Positions 1 to 6,796 are shown, numbered from the stretch's first letter. The stretch is 11,021 nt of DNA from an uncultured Novosphingobium sp. (GCA_946886365.1 CAMPIM010000110.1:1-11021); one strand, 5' to 3'. Translations and numbers: made by a program. The notes: generated by a model not told the origin, from the letters alone.

Positions 1-533
1 CTGGCGCAATGCAGCTCGATCCCGTCCAGACCAGCGGCGATCGCGTTGCGCGCCGCCGCCACATATTCCGCAATGACGCCGGGAATCTCATCCGTCTCCA
101 GCGCGCGCGGCACGACCGTTTCCACCGGAACGCCATCGGGGCCGGGAATCTTGTCAGGGCACTGAATGGCTGACGGCGAAACCGTCTCCGCATCCGCATC
201 CTTGTTCGCCTGCACGGCGGCACGGCCGACATGCATCAGCTGCATGACGATCTTGCCGCCAGCGCCATGCACCGCGTCCGCGACCCTGCGCCATCCCTCG
301 ACCTGTGCCTCGCTATGGATGCCGGGCGTGCGCCAATATCCCTTGCCGGCGGGCGAAGGCTGCGTCCCCTCTGTCACGATCAGCCCGGCACTGGCCCGCT
401 GGCGATAATATTCGACCATGATGTCGGTCGGCACGTCGCCCGGCCCGGCCCGATCGCGCGTCATCGGCGCCATGACGATCCGGTTAGCCAGCGCGATGTC
501 ACCCAATGTCACGGGCGAGAAAATATCAGTCAT
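1..533 (-). CDS. Old Yellow Enzyme-type NADH:flavin oxidoreductase (partial, C-terminus beyond left edge)
   Basis: The first 177 residues of an FMN-dependent ene-reductase of the Old Yellow Enzyme/NemA family are present; the gene leaves the window at base 1. Seen: the family start MTDIFSPVTLGDIALANRIV, the FMN-site segment MAPMTRDRA (residues 21-29), the motif QLMHVGRA (98-105), and the beginning of the segment GIELHCA that normally leads into the HxAxGYL active-site region, which lies outside. Members reduce the C=C bond of enones, enals or nitro-olefins with NAD(P)H. The ATG at 533 lies five bases after the stop of the SnoaL-like gene (539-1168), with GGAG inside the end of that gene, so the two are very probably co-transcribed. 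Whether it is a short OYE (about 360 residues) or a long BaiCD/2,4-dienoyl-CoA reductase-like enzyme with an extra domain cannot be decided; the N-terminus looks like the short type. Confidence 0.9.
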   Translation of the reverse strand, partial: MTDIFSPVTLGDIALANRIVMAPMTRDRAGPGDVPTDIMVEYYRQRASAGLIVTEGTQPSPAGKGYWRTPGIHSEAQVEGWRRVADAVHGAGGKIVMQLMHVGRAAVQANKDADAETVSPSAIQCPDKIPGPDGVPVETVVPRALETDEIPGVIAEYVAAARNAIAAGLDGIELHCA

Positions 534-538
534 ACCGT

Positions 539-1168
539 TCAGCTCCGGACGCGCGGCTTGGGCATCGGAGCGCCGCGCCGCATCGTTTCAATGAATTTTT
601 CCAGCGGCGCGGGCGCTTCGACGGGGCCGTCATGCGGCTGGCCCAGCCGGTCCCAATAGCTTTTCCAGCTGGGGAACAGGTCGTGGAAGCTGCCATGATA
701 GGGCTGCACGCCCGGCCAGCGCATCTTGCGGTCGCCGATCGGCGGCTTGTTGAGGTCCGTCGCATACCAGTAAAGCGGCAGGCGGCGGCGGAAATACCAG
801 CGGCCATCGATCCGCTCATATTTGTCGAAATACATCATCTGCATGATGACCCACTCAGCGCCGGTCTCATGCTCATTCTTCGAATAGACGACGCCCTGCG
901 CATGATCGGGATCATCGAAATCGATGATGTGTCCGCCGATATGATGGGACGTCCCGTCGAACTGCATCGAATGGGTTTCGTCGAACCAGTCGCGCAGTTC
1001 CTTGCGCCCCTGCTTGCCGCCGCCGACCTTCACATCTTCGGGGAACAAGTTCACCCAAGCGTCGGAGTCGCGCATGTCCAGCGCCAGCGAATATTTCGCG
1101 GCCAACTGCCGGATCGCATCCAACGATTCCAGTCGGTCTATGCGCGCAATCAGGCTCTCGTCCGCCAC
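539..1168 (-). CDS. SnoaL-like (NTF2-fold) protein, GTG start
   Basis: A 209-residue protein of the SnoaL_4/NTF2-like fold, a family of cone-shaped alpha+beta proteins including dehydratases, isomerases and ring-hydroxylating dioxygenase beta subunits. Seen: the typical opening helix RLESLDAIRQLAAKY (12-26), then Tyr26-x4-Asp31, a His pair (75-76), and KYERIDGRWYFRRR near the end of the fold. The Tyr-x4-Asp plus His arrangement resembles bile-acid 7-alpha-dehydratase BaiE. After the fold (about residue 150) comes a tail of about 60 residues rich in Trp, Pro and aromatics. The frame is open up to an ATG at 1216, but the GTG at 1168 is preferred: AAGGA sits eight bases upstream, and the protein then begins like its relatives, while the extra 16 residues would be a charged K/R-rich stretch. 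First gene of a minus-strand operon with the Old Yellow Enzyme, divergent from the AraC-type regulator. Family sure; reaction unknown. Confidence 0.85.
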   Translation of the reverse strand: MADESLIARIDRLESLDAIRQLAAKYSLALDMRDSDAWVNLFPEDVKVGGGKQGRKELRDWFDETHSMQFDGTSHHIGGHIIDFDDPDHAQGVVYSKNEHETGAEWVIMQMMYFDKYERIDGRWYFRRRLPLYWYATDLNKPPIGDRKMRWPGVQPYHGSFHDLFPSWKSYWDRLGQPHDGPVEAPAPLEKFIETMRRGAPMPKPRVRS

Positions 1169-1246
1169 CCTCTCGATCCTTTCTATTTGAGGCCTTTGTT
1201 TCCTCTTTCTCCCCACCTCTGGAAATGCCAGAATAGCTCAAAGGTC
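1169..1246. promoter_or_regulatory. Divergent intergenic region, SnoaL-OYE operon / AraC regulator
   Basis: This 78-bp gap separates the divergent SnoaL-like gene and the AraC-type gene and is richer in A/T and pyrimidine runs than the flanking coding DNA. Promoters for both directions and any AraC-type operator would have to lie here or extend into the first codons. I found no convincing -35/-10 pair and no clear direct repeat, so this is a positional call only. Confidence 0.4.
1177..1181 (-). promoter_or_regulatory. Ribosome binding site deciding the GTG start at 1168
   Basis: On the minus strand AAGGA is followed by eight bases and then GTG at 1168. No comparably placed Shine-Dalgarno sequence precedes the alternative ATG at 1216, so this site favours the shorter protein and leaves a 78-bp intergenic region to the AraC gene. 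Confidence 0.55.
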
Positions 1247-2338
1247 ATGACAAAAAAGCTCAACGCCAAACATCTGTCGCGCCCGGTGGCGACGCGTGTC
1301 CCCGTCGCCATCGCCCGTGATCTGCTACGGTTGGTGGCGGAGATCGGCGTCAATCCGGCAGAGCTTCTGCGGCAGGCGAGCCTCTCCCATCTGATAGGAC
1401 CGCCGATCGGCGGAACCGCCGCGCAGCGCGGGCTTTCGCAGGATGATTTCACTCGCCTCTACGCCCATTGCACCTGGGCTCTCGATGCGCAGGCAGCCCG
1501 TCAGGAAGGACGCGAGCCGTTGACCAAGGCGGGGGTGGACATGCTCTGCCACTGCATCATCACCTGCCGCACATTGGCGGACGTGATCGAACGGACGGAT
1601 CGCTTCTCCGCCCTTATCGGCCCACGCGCCGGGCGGCTGCGGCTGAAGGTCGATGACGGCATCGCGCGGCTCGACATGGCGACCCCGCGCCAGATCCGCA
1701 ACGCCAGCGCCTATGTCTCCGACCTTGCGGGCCTCTCCACCTATTACCGGCTATTCGGCTGGCTGATCGGTGAGGATATTCCGCTGCTGGGCGCGGCCAT
1801 GCGCTATCCGCCCCTGCTGGACGAACAGACCATTTCCTACCTCATGCCCGTGCCCATGCAGCATGGCGCGCCGGAAAACAGCCTGCGCTTTCCCGCCAGC
1901 TATCTCGATCGCCCCGTCCTGCGCAGCCATCATGAACTTGAGCATCTGCTCGAACGTTTTCCCTTCGACGTCGAACAGCCGCAATCGCTCGACGCCCCCT
2001 TATCGGAGCGCATCCAGCATATGTTCAGCGCCATGCTCGGAAGTGGCGAAGCGCCCGCCACCGCATCGCAACTCGCGCGCCAGTTCAGCATCAGCATCGC
2101 CACGCTAAAGCGCCGCCTAGCCGATGAAGGCACCTCGCTCGTCCAGCTCAAAACCGAAGCTCGGCGCGCCCTCGCGACGCGTCTGCTCGACGATCCCCGC
2201 CTCACCATCACCGAAGTCGGCCGCCGTACCCAATTCAGCGACACCGGCGCGTTCCGCCGCGCTTTCCAGCAATGGACCGGCTCATCCCCCACCCGCTGGC
2301 GCGAACTGCGCCAGACGGCGGGGAAGGCTGATCAGTAG
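1247..2338 (+). CDS. AraC-family transcriptional regulator
   Basis: A 363-residue regulator with the two-part layout of the OruR/ArgR-like branch of AraC proteins. Residues 15-220 match the arabinose-binding-like sensor domain of that branch (for example LLRLVAEIGVNPAELL near the start and YYRLFGWLIGED at 166-177). Residues 275-355 form the double helix-turn-helix: SQLARQFSISIATLKRRL is the first recognition region and the second ends in FSDTGAFRRAFQQWTGSSP, the family signature. The start is the ATG at 1247 (AAGG close upstream, weak); the open frame continues upstream to 506, but that part is antisense to the SnoaL-like gene and has no family resemblance. It is transcribed away from the SnoaL-OYE operon, the usual arrangement for an AraC activator controlling its neighbour, so control of that operon is inferred. 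Its 3' end overlaps the convergent LLM oxidoreductase by 7 bp. Confidence 0.9.
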   Translation: MTKKLNAKHLSRPVATRVPVAIARDLLRLVAEIGVNPAELLRQASLSHLIGPPIGGTAAQRGLSQDDFTRLYAHCTWALDAQAARQEGREPLTKAGVDMLCHCIITCRTLADVIERTDRFSALIGPRAGRLRLKVDDGIARLDMATPRQIRNASAYVSDLAGLSTYYRLFGWLIGEDIPLLGAAMRYPPLLDEQTISYLMPVPMQHGAPENSLRFPASYLDRPVLRSHHELEHLLERFPFDVEQPQSLDAPLSERIQHMFSAMLGSGEAPATASQLARQFSISIATLKRRLADEGTSLVQLKTEARRALATRLLDDPRLTITEVGRRTQFSDTGAFRRAFQQWTGSSPTRWRELRQTAGKADQ

Positions 2339-3201
2339 CGGCTAATTATCTTGTCGGCGAAGCGGGTGAGATCGTCGATCTTTTCCTGCAACGGCTGACT
2401 ATCCTCTTCCACCGCATAGAGATTGCGGAAAGAGGCGACGACATCGGTCACGCCCGCATCCTCCTGCCGACGGATCATATCCAGATCGGCCTCCCCCATG
2501 GCCGAACCGAAAATGCGGAACGGGGCATCCTTGCGCCCAAGTTCCTCACGATACGCCGCCAGCTTCTCCAACATCGGCAGCATCATATCCATGCCGCCAC
2601 CCGCAAACATCCAACCATCATTGCGCGCCGCCCGCTTCAGCGCCGGGTCGGAATGCCCCCCGATCAGGATCGGCACTGGCTTCGTCGGAACCGGATTAAG
2701 CTTTACCGGGGGCAGATCAAAAAACTCGCCATGATATTCGAAATAGCCGCCATTGGTGAGGCCGCGCACAATGTCGATGCATTCATCGAACCGCTTGCCC
2801 CGCCCCTCCCAGGGCACGCCCATGACCGCATAATCCTCCGGCCACACGCTAAGGCCCACGCCGAAGTTGAAGCGGTTGTCGTACAGCGCTTCGATCGACG
2901 CCACGATCTTAGCGACATAAAGAGGCGGGCGCACCGGCAGCTTCACGACATTGGTCGTGACCTCCAGCGTCTGCGTCGCGGCGAGCATTGCGGTCACATG
3001 GATGAACGACTCCAGAAACGGCTTATTCTCCAGGAATTCGCGCCCGCCATCGTCGGTATAGCTATATTTGGTGCCGGAACTTTGCGGGTAGATCAGGCTA
3101 TCGGGCACCGTGAACCCTGCATAGCCAGCCGCTTCGGCCGCCTTTGCCAGCGGCGCGTAATATTGGATCGCGGTCATCGACTCGCCCAGATGAAAGCGCA
3201 T
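2332..3201 (-). CDS. LLM-class (luciferase-like) flavin-dependent oxidoreductase
   Basis: A 289-residue TIM-barrel protein of the bacterial luciferase-like superfamily, which includes two-component FMN monooxygenases and F420-dependent reductases. Seen: an N-terminal barrel strand with GYAGFTVPDSLIYP (26-39), TLEVTTNVVKLPVRPPLYVAK (78-98), the ALYDNRFNFGVGLSVWPEDY segment (105-124), WEGRGKRFDE (131-140), the strand PVPILIGGHSDPALKRAAR (175-193), and DGWMF (195-199); all are typical of the family. The ATG at 3201 has GGAGAGG three bases upstream; an ATG 18 bases further up (3219) would overlap that ribosome site and is less likely. It is a single gene divergent from SDR-A across 274 bp. No flavin reductase partner lies in the window, and the choice between FMN and F420 cannot be made by eye; FMN is more likely because most sphingomonads do not make F420. 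Substrate unknown. Confidence 0.88.
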   Translation of the reverse strand: MRFHLGESMTAIQYYAPLAKAAEAAGYAGFTVPDSLIYPQSSGTKYSYTDDGGREFLENKPFLESFIHVTAMLAATQTLEVTTNVVKLPVRPPLYVAKIVASIEALYDNRFNFGVGLSVWPEDYAVMGVPWEGRGKRFDECIDIVRGLTNGGYFEYHGEFFDLPPVKLNPVPTKPVPILIGGHSDPALKRAARNDGWMFAGGGMDMMLPMLEKLAAYREELGRKDAPFRIFGSAMGEADLDMIRRQEDAGVTDVVASFRNLYAVEEDSQPLQEKIDDLTRFADKIISRY

Positions 3202-3475
3202 CGTCCTCTCCTTCCACATATTATTCTCAGGCCCGGCGGGCTGCGCCGATCAGACCCTATGCTTTCGACCTTATCCCTTCAGCGGGAAATTCAGTCAACT
3301 CCGCCTATGATCCGGTTCGTGCGCATTCGCGCTCGCTGCTACGCATATGTCGGCGTAAATGGCATACAGCGTCGCAAAAAGCGCATTGATCAATTGTTTT
3401 TTTCACCTATCCTATGCGCCAAAGCTGCACCCCGCATGACGGGCAGGCGGCCAAAGGATCAGGAAAGGAAAGAGG
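3202..3475. promoter_or_regulatory. Divergent promoter region, LLM oxidoreductase / SDR-A
   Basis: This 274-bp non-coding stretch separates divergent genes and is less GC-rich than its surroundings. For SDR-A a plausible sigma70-like pair is TTGATC (3386-3391) and TATCCT (3408-3413) with 16 bases between. The -35 lies inside the perfect 10-bp palindrome ATTGATCAAT (3385-3394). Further up, TACGC (3340-3344) and GCGTA (3353-3357) form inverted half-sites eight bases apart. A purine-rich ribosome site (AGGAAAGGAAAGAGG) directly precedes the SDR-A ATG at 3476. I saw no clear promoter for the LLM gene. No small ORF here looks real. Confidence 0.5.
3385..3394. promoter_or_regulatory. Palindrome ATTGATCAAT, candidate operator over the SDR-A -35
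   Basis: A perfect 10-bp palindrome overlaps the predicted -35 hexamer of the SDR-A promoter and is followed by a T-rich tract. The placement suits a repressor or activator site. Its binding protein is unknown. Confidence 0.35.
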
Positions 3476-4264
3476 ATGCTTCTCAAGGACAAGGTCGTGA
3501 TCGTCAGTGGCGTTGGCCCCGGCATGGGTCAGGCGCTGGCCCGGATAGCGGCCGCCGAAGGCGCGAGCGTCGTGCTCGCCGCCCGTAACCAGGCCTTCCT
3601 CGATGAAGTGTGCAGCGACATCAAGGCAAAGGGCGGCAAAGCCATCGCCGTCCCCTGCGACGTCAGCGATGAAGCGCAGTGCAAGACGCTGGCCGAACGC
3701 GCCGCCGCCGAATTTGGCGGACGCGTCCACGGCCTCGTCAACAGCGCCTATTTCCACGGCGACTGGTGCTTTGTCGATAATGCCGACCTGGGCGACTTCG
3801 CCAAGGCGTTCGACGTCAACTGCCTCGGCGCCCTCCGCCTCACACGCGCCTGCGTCCCCTATCTGCGCGACGGCGGCGCGGTCGTGAACGTGTCCACCAT
3901 GGCGACGGTCAATCCCTATGGCACCGAAGGCGGCATGGAAATGCCCTATGCGGTGGCAAAGGGCGCGCTCAACACGCTGGGCAAATATATGGCGTCCGAC
4001 CTTGGCCGCCACGGCATCCGCGTCAACACCTGCCGCATGGGCTGGATCCATGGCGAGCCGGTCGAAGGCTTCATCGCCTCGCAGGTCGACGCCGGTTTCA
4101 AGCGTGATGACGTGATCGCAGGCGTTACCAAGAATATCCCCATCGGCATCATCCCGCCCGAAGATGACTGCGCCCGCGCCGTGCTGATGATGATCTCCGA
4201 CTATTCGCGCGTTGTCAGCGGGGCATCGCTGGACGTCAACGGCGGCCAGTGGATGGCGCCCTAA
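3476..4264 (+). CDS. Short-chain dehydrogenase/reductase (SDR-A)
   Basis: A 262-residue classical SDR, an NAD(P)-dependent alcohol/ketone oxidoreductase with a Rossmann fold. Seen: the nucleotide loop SGVGPGMG (11-18), Arg37 after the second strand (which tends to favour NADP(H)), CDVSD (61-65), NSAY (89-92, in place of the usual NNAG), Asn115, catalytic Ser140, Tyr158 and Lys162 (YAVAK), and a C-terminus LDVNGGQWMAP. The start at 3476 follows a strong purine-rich ribosome site. It is the first gene of a plus-strand pair with the EthD-SnoaL fusion gene, which begins 19 bases after its stop. It is paralogous over its full length and without gaps to SDR-B (6797-7584), with 181 of 262 residues identical by hand count. 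The NSAY variant and the length are shared by both, so they form one distinct SDR subgroup. The substrate alcohol is not known. Confidence 0.92.
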   Translation: MLLKDKVVIVSGVGPGMGQALARIAAAEGASVVLAARNQAFLDEVCSDIKAKGGKAIAVPCDVSDEAQCKTLAERAAAEFGGRVHGLVNSAYFHGDWCFVDNADLGDFAKAFDVNCLGALRLTRACVPYLRDGGAVVNVSTMATVNPYGTEGGMEMPYAVAKGALNTLGKYMASDLGRHGIRVNTCRMGWIHGEPVEGFIASQVDAGFKRDDVIAGVTKNIPIGIIPPEDDCARAVLMMISDYSRVVSGASLDVNGGQWMAP

Positions 4265-4283
4265 TCGTCAAGGAGGTGCGCCC

Positions 4284-5096
4284 ATGTTCAAATGCATCGC
4301 ACTACTGAAACGCAGGCCGGATCTCTCGCGCGAAGACTTTATCGCTTATTATGAAACCCAGCACGCGCCCCTGATACGGCGCCTGCTGCCGGGCATAGTC
4401 GATTATCGGCGCAATTATGTGGAGCTGGAGGGCGCCTTCCTGTTTCCGGGCGCGGCGCCGATCGACTTCGACGTGATCACCGAAATCTGGCTCGCCGACC
4501 GCGAAGGCTATGACCGCTTCACCGCCGCCGCCGCGCAAGAGGGCATCGCCAACCAGATCGCGCAGGATGAAGAAAACTTCCTCGACCGCACGGCAACGCG
4601 TATGCTGGTGGTAGACGAAAAAGGCGCAAACATGCCCAACGCCATCACCCTCCAGGCATTGCTGGACGAACGGGAAATCATACGAGGCCTGTCCCGCTTC
4701 GCCCGCATCCTCGACAATAAACAGTGGGACCGCTTAAGCGACGTCTTCGCGCAGGACATCAGCTTCGACTATGGCGCCGGCGGCGACCAGCACGGCATGG
4801 CGGCGCTCACCGCCAATATGCGCCGCTTCCTCGACCGCTGCGGCGGCACGCAGCATCTCATCGGCAGCATCCTGGTCGATGTCGATGGCGACCGCGCGAC
4901 GAGCCGATCCTATGTGCAGGCCCGGCATCAGCGGGTGAACGACCCCGCCGGACCCATTTTCGATTCCAACGGCGAATATGTCGATCAGTGGGAAAGGCGC
5001 GCCGAAGGCTGGCGCATCGTCCGCCGCGACGCGATCTGGGCCGCGCATACGGGCGACCCGATGATCCTGCACGCTGAGCCGGGCAATCTCGGCTGA
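4284..5096 (+). CDS. EthD domain-SnoaL-like domain fusion protein
   Basis: A 270-residue single reading frame with two domains. Residues 1-107 match EthD, a ferredoxin-like alpha+beta barrel fold known as a small protein in ether (ETBE) degradation and in polyketide cyclisation or decarboxylation: RRPDLSREDFIAYYETQHAPL (10-30) with the conserved His27, then PGIVDYRRNYV. Residues 118-255 are a SnoaL/NTF2-like domain: LLDEREIIRGLSRFARILD (126-144), GTQHLIGS (188-195), VDQWERRAEGWRIVRRDAIW (233-252). In this copy the Tyr of the Tyr-x4-Asp pattern is Phe139 (with Asp144), so its chemistry may differ from the other two SnoaL proteins here. The ATG at 4284 has AGGAGG eight bases upstream and follows the SDR-A stop by 19 bases, so translation as one operon is expected. 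An internal ATG at 4632 (Met117) sits exactly at the domain border, but only a weak ribosome site precedes it. Function inferred: cyclase, dehydratase or isomerase acting with SDR-A. Confidence 0.85.
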   Translation: MFKCIALLKRRPDLSREDFIAYYETQHAPLIRRLLPGIVDYRRNYVELEGAFLFPGAAPIDFDVITEIWLADREGYDRFTAAAAQEGIANQIAQDEENFLDRTATRMLVVDEKGANMPNAITLQALLDEREIIRGLSRFARILDNKQWDRLSDVFAQDISFDYGAGGDQHGMAALTANMRRFLDRCGGTQHLIGSILVDVDGDRATSRSYVQARHQRVNDPAGPIFDSNGEYVDQWERRAEGWRIVRRDAIWAAHTGDPMILHAEPGNLG

Positions 5097-5132
5097 TAAG
5101 TCAGGGTTTGAGCCCAACACCACTCCCTATCA

Positions 5133-5208
5133 CCGTTCGGGCTGAGCTTGTCGAAGCCTTCTTCTTCTAAAGAGATGTGAAACCCTTCGACAGGCTCTGC
5201 ACGAACGG
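5133..5208. repeat. Imperfect inverted repeat, intergenic hairpin element
   Basis: The left arm (5133-5158) begins CCGTTCGGGCTGAGCTTGTC and continues GAAGCC; the right arm (5183-5208) is its imperfect reverse complement, ending CTCTGCACGAACGG. About 20 of 26 positions pair, around a loop of 24 bases. The core GAGCTTGTCGAAG and its complement CTTCGACAGGCTC belong to a dispersed intergenic palindrome familiar from sphingomonad and other proteobacterial genomes. It lies between two convergent genes (stops at 5096 and 5244), so it could also end transcription from both sides. Only one copy occurs in this window. Confidence 0.65.
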
Positions 5209-5243
5209 ATTTAAGCGTTTAAATAATGGATAGCACCCTCACC

Positions 5244-5801
5244 TCACGCCACCTCGGCAAAGGGCAGACACACGCTGTCAAACCCCAGCACATGCGCAAC
5301 GCGGCCCAATCCGACCCACGCCGCCACGCTATGCGCCAGGTCGACAATCTCCTCATCGGAAAACAGCGCATGCGCCCGCTCCCAGAAATCCTCATCCTGC
5401 GCGATCGACTTCGGCTCCTGCGCAAAGCGCTCGGCAAATTCAATCGCCATCCGCTCGCGAGGACTGAAGACAGGCGACGTCCGCCAATTCTCGACCGCCG
5501 CATAAAAGTCCTCATCCGGCGCTGATCCATTGTCGGCAACCGTATGACCGGGCCGCTGCCCCGATGCGGCAAACATAGATTGAACGTCCCGCGCCGCGCG
5601 AAATTGCTGGCAGATGACACAACCGTTGATCTGCGCCGTCCGCGACCGCGCACCTTCAAACTCCCGCAGCGACAACAGGCTGTGCTGATACACCGCTTTC
5701 GAAAAGCCGCCCGCTGCCCCCATGATCTCGCGCGCATAATTGCGCGATGCATAGCCATAGGGGTCGGCGGCATCCTGCTCGGGTAAGTCGATACGGATCA
5801 T
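5244..5801 (-). CDS. Carboxymuconolactone decarboxylase (AhpD-like) family protein
   Basis: A 185-residue all-helical protein of the CMD/AhpD family. Seen: the redox/active motif INGCVICQQFRAAR (58-71) with Cys61 and Cys64, the pair-forming helix RERMAIEFAERFA (115-127), and GRVAHVLGFD (166-175) with His170 near the end. Members with CxxC usually act as thiol-disulfide peroxidase partners; others decarboxylate or isomerise small lactones. The CxxC here points to the AhpD-like redox type, but the gene sits in a catabolic operon, so a pathway role is possible. The ATG at 5801 has GGAGAG five bases upstream. It follows the minus-strand SDR (5848-6630) by 46 bases and is the last gene before the inverted repeat at 5133-5208. 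Family confident; reaction open. Confidence 0.87.
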   Translation of the reverse strand: MIRIDLPEQDAADPYGYASRNYAREIMGAAGGFSKAVYQHSLLSLREFEGARSRTAQINGCVICQQFRAARDVQSMFAASGQRPGHTVADNGSAPDEDFYAAVENWRTSPVFSPRERMAIEFAERFAQEPKSIAQDEDFWERAHALFSDEEIVDLAHSVAAWVGLGRVAHVLGFDSVCLPFAEVA

Positions 5802-5847
5802 GGCATCTCTCCTTATGTCGCTGTTTTGTTGTTCACACGCCCGCTAT

Positions 5848-6630
5848 TCAATCCACGCCCGGCGCACCGGGAAATTGTGCATAATATTGCCCGGTCAGCA
5901 TACCGCCATCCACGGCAATCTCCGCGCCCGCCAGATAGGATGCCTCGTCGCTCGCCAGGAACAGCGTCGCGCGCGCCACTTCCTCCGGCGCGCCGACCCG
6001 TTGCAGCGGCACATTGCCGAACCGCTCGCTCACCTTTTCCCGCGTCGATCCGTCATGATTGGTCATCACCGTATCCACGCCGCCCGGATGCACCGAATTG
6101 ACGCGAATGCCCCGATGGCCAAGCTCCAGCGCGGCGACACGGGTCAGTCCCCGCACGCCCCATTTGCTGGACGAATAGGCGGCAAGTCCGTTCGCGCCCT
6201 TCATCCCATCGACGGAGGAAATGTTGACGATCGCGCCCTTGCCACGGGCGATCATCCCCGGCGCAACGGCCTTGATACCCAGAAACTCGCCAGTCAAATT
6301 GACCTTCAACACCCGCTCATATTCGGCAAGGCTGGTGTCCAGCAGCGTGCGGAACAGCAATATGCCCGCATTGTTCACCAATATGTCGACCGGCCCCAGA
6401 TCTGCTTCGACGGCGCCGACCAGTTCGGCCCAGCCCTGCTCGCTCGTCACGTCATGATGATAGAAGCGCGCTGCATCGCCCAGTTCGGTCGCCAGTTGCG
6501 TGCCGACCTCGTCCAGCACATCGGTGATGGCGACCTTCGCGCCCTCCTCCGCAAAGAGGCGGCTGGTGGCGGCGCCCATGCCGCGAGCGCCCCCGGTGAT
6601 GATCGCAACCTTACCCCGCAAACGGCCCAT
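5848..6630 (-). CDS. SDR-family oxidoreductase, hydroxysteroid-dehydrogenase-like
   Basis: A 260-residue classical SDR, not closely related to SDR-A and SDR-B. Seen: TGGARGMG (12-19), Asp37 at the end of strand two (ITDVLD), which favours NAD(H), HHDVTS (58-63), NNAG (86-89), Asn111, NISSVDG with catalytic Ser139, YSSSK with Tyr152 and Lys156, and PGGVDT (182-187). The overall pattern matches the group annotated as 3-alpha/20-beta-hydroxysteroid dehydrogenases and FabG-like glucose/alcohol dehydrogenases, so oxidation of a ring alcohol is the likely reaction. The start is the ATG at 6630, where the family motif begins two to three residues later and GGAGAGG with a second AGGG lies just upstream; the frame is open to 6846, but that part runs into the divergent gene and shows no homology. 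It leads an operon with the AhpD-like gene and is divergent from SDR-B. Confidence 0.92.
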   Translation of the reverse strand: MGRLRGKVAIITGGARGMGAATSRLFAEEGAKVAITDVLDEVGTQLATELGDAARFYHHDVTSEQGWAELVGAVEADLGPVDILVNNAGILLFRTLLDTSLAEYERVLKVNLTGEFLGIKAVAPGMIARGKGAIVNISSVDGMKGANGLAAYSSSKWGVRGLTRVAALELGHRGIRVNSVHPGGVDTVMTNHDGSTREKVSERFGNVPLQRVGAPEEVARATLFLASDEASYLAGAEIAVDGGMLTGQYYAQFPGAPGVD

Positions 6631-6796
6631 TCGCCCTGCCTCTCCAAAAAATTTTCCGCGCCGCGATACGCATTTTGACGTCTTTTCTTCGCAGGCATCT
6701 TGATACGCGTGGATAAACCGGCGCAAGAACAAGGGCAACCGGAATCGGGCCTTGGTCTCAAAAGGCACCAGAAATCCCGGAGAGGAGAGTGCAGCG
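6631..6796. promoter_or_regulatory. Divergent promoter region, SDR operon / SDR-B
   Basis: This 166-bp gap lies between divergent SDR genes. It holds an A/T-rich tract (AAAAAATTTT, 6645-6654 region), a TTGACG that could serve as a plus-strand -35 near 6675, and two direct copies of GATACGC (6665-6671 and 6702-6708) 37 bases apart, the second within the palindrome ACGCGT. The first copy extends to TACGCAT, a heptamer also present at 3340-3346 upstream of SDR-A at a similar distance from the start (130 versus 136 bases). No full promoter can be fixed with confidence. Confidence 0.4.

Noticed and set aside
506..1246. In-frame upstream extension of the AraC regulator (would give 610 residues)
   Set aside because: The extension is antisense to the SnoaL-like gene, has no family resemblance, and the AraC protein is complete from the ATG at 1247.
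2653..3588. Long plus-strand open frame of 311 codons
   Set aside because: It is the antisense of the LLM gene plus an out-of-frame start of SDR-A; composition is typical of a GC-rich shadow frame.
3407..4051. Minus-strand open frame of 214 codons opposite SDR-A
   Set aside because: It is the Ala/Val/Gly-rich shadow of SDR-A; the matching shadow of SDR-B (6949-7593) shows the same pattern because the genes are paralogues.
5800..6678. Plus-strand open frame of 292 codons
   Set aside because: It is opposite the clear SDR at 5848-6630 and has no recognisable motif.
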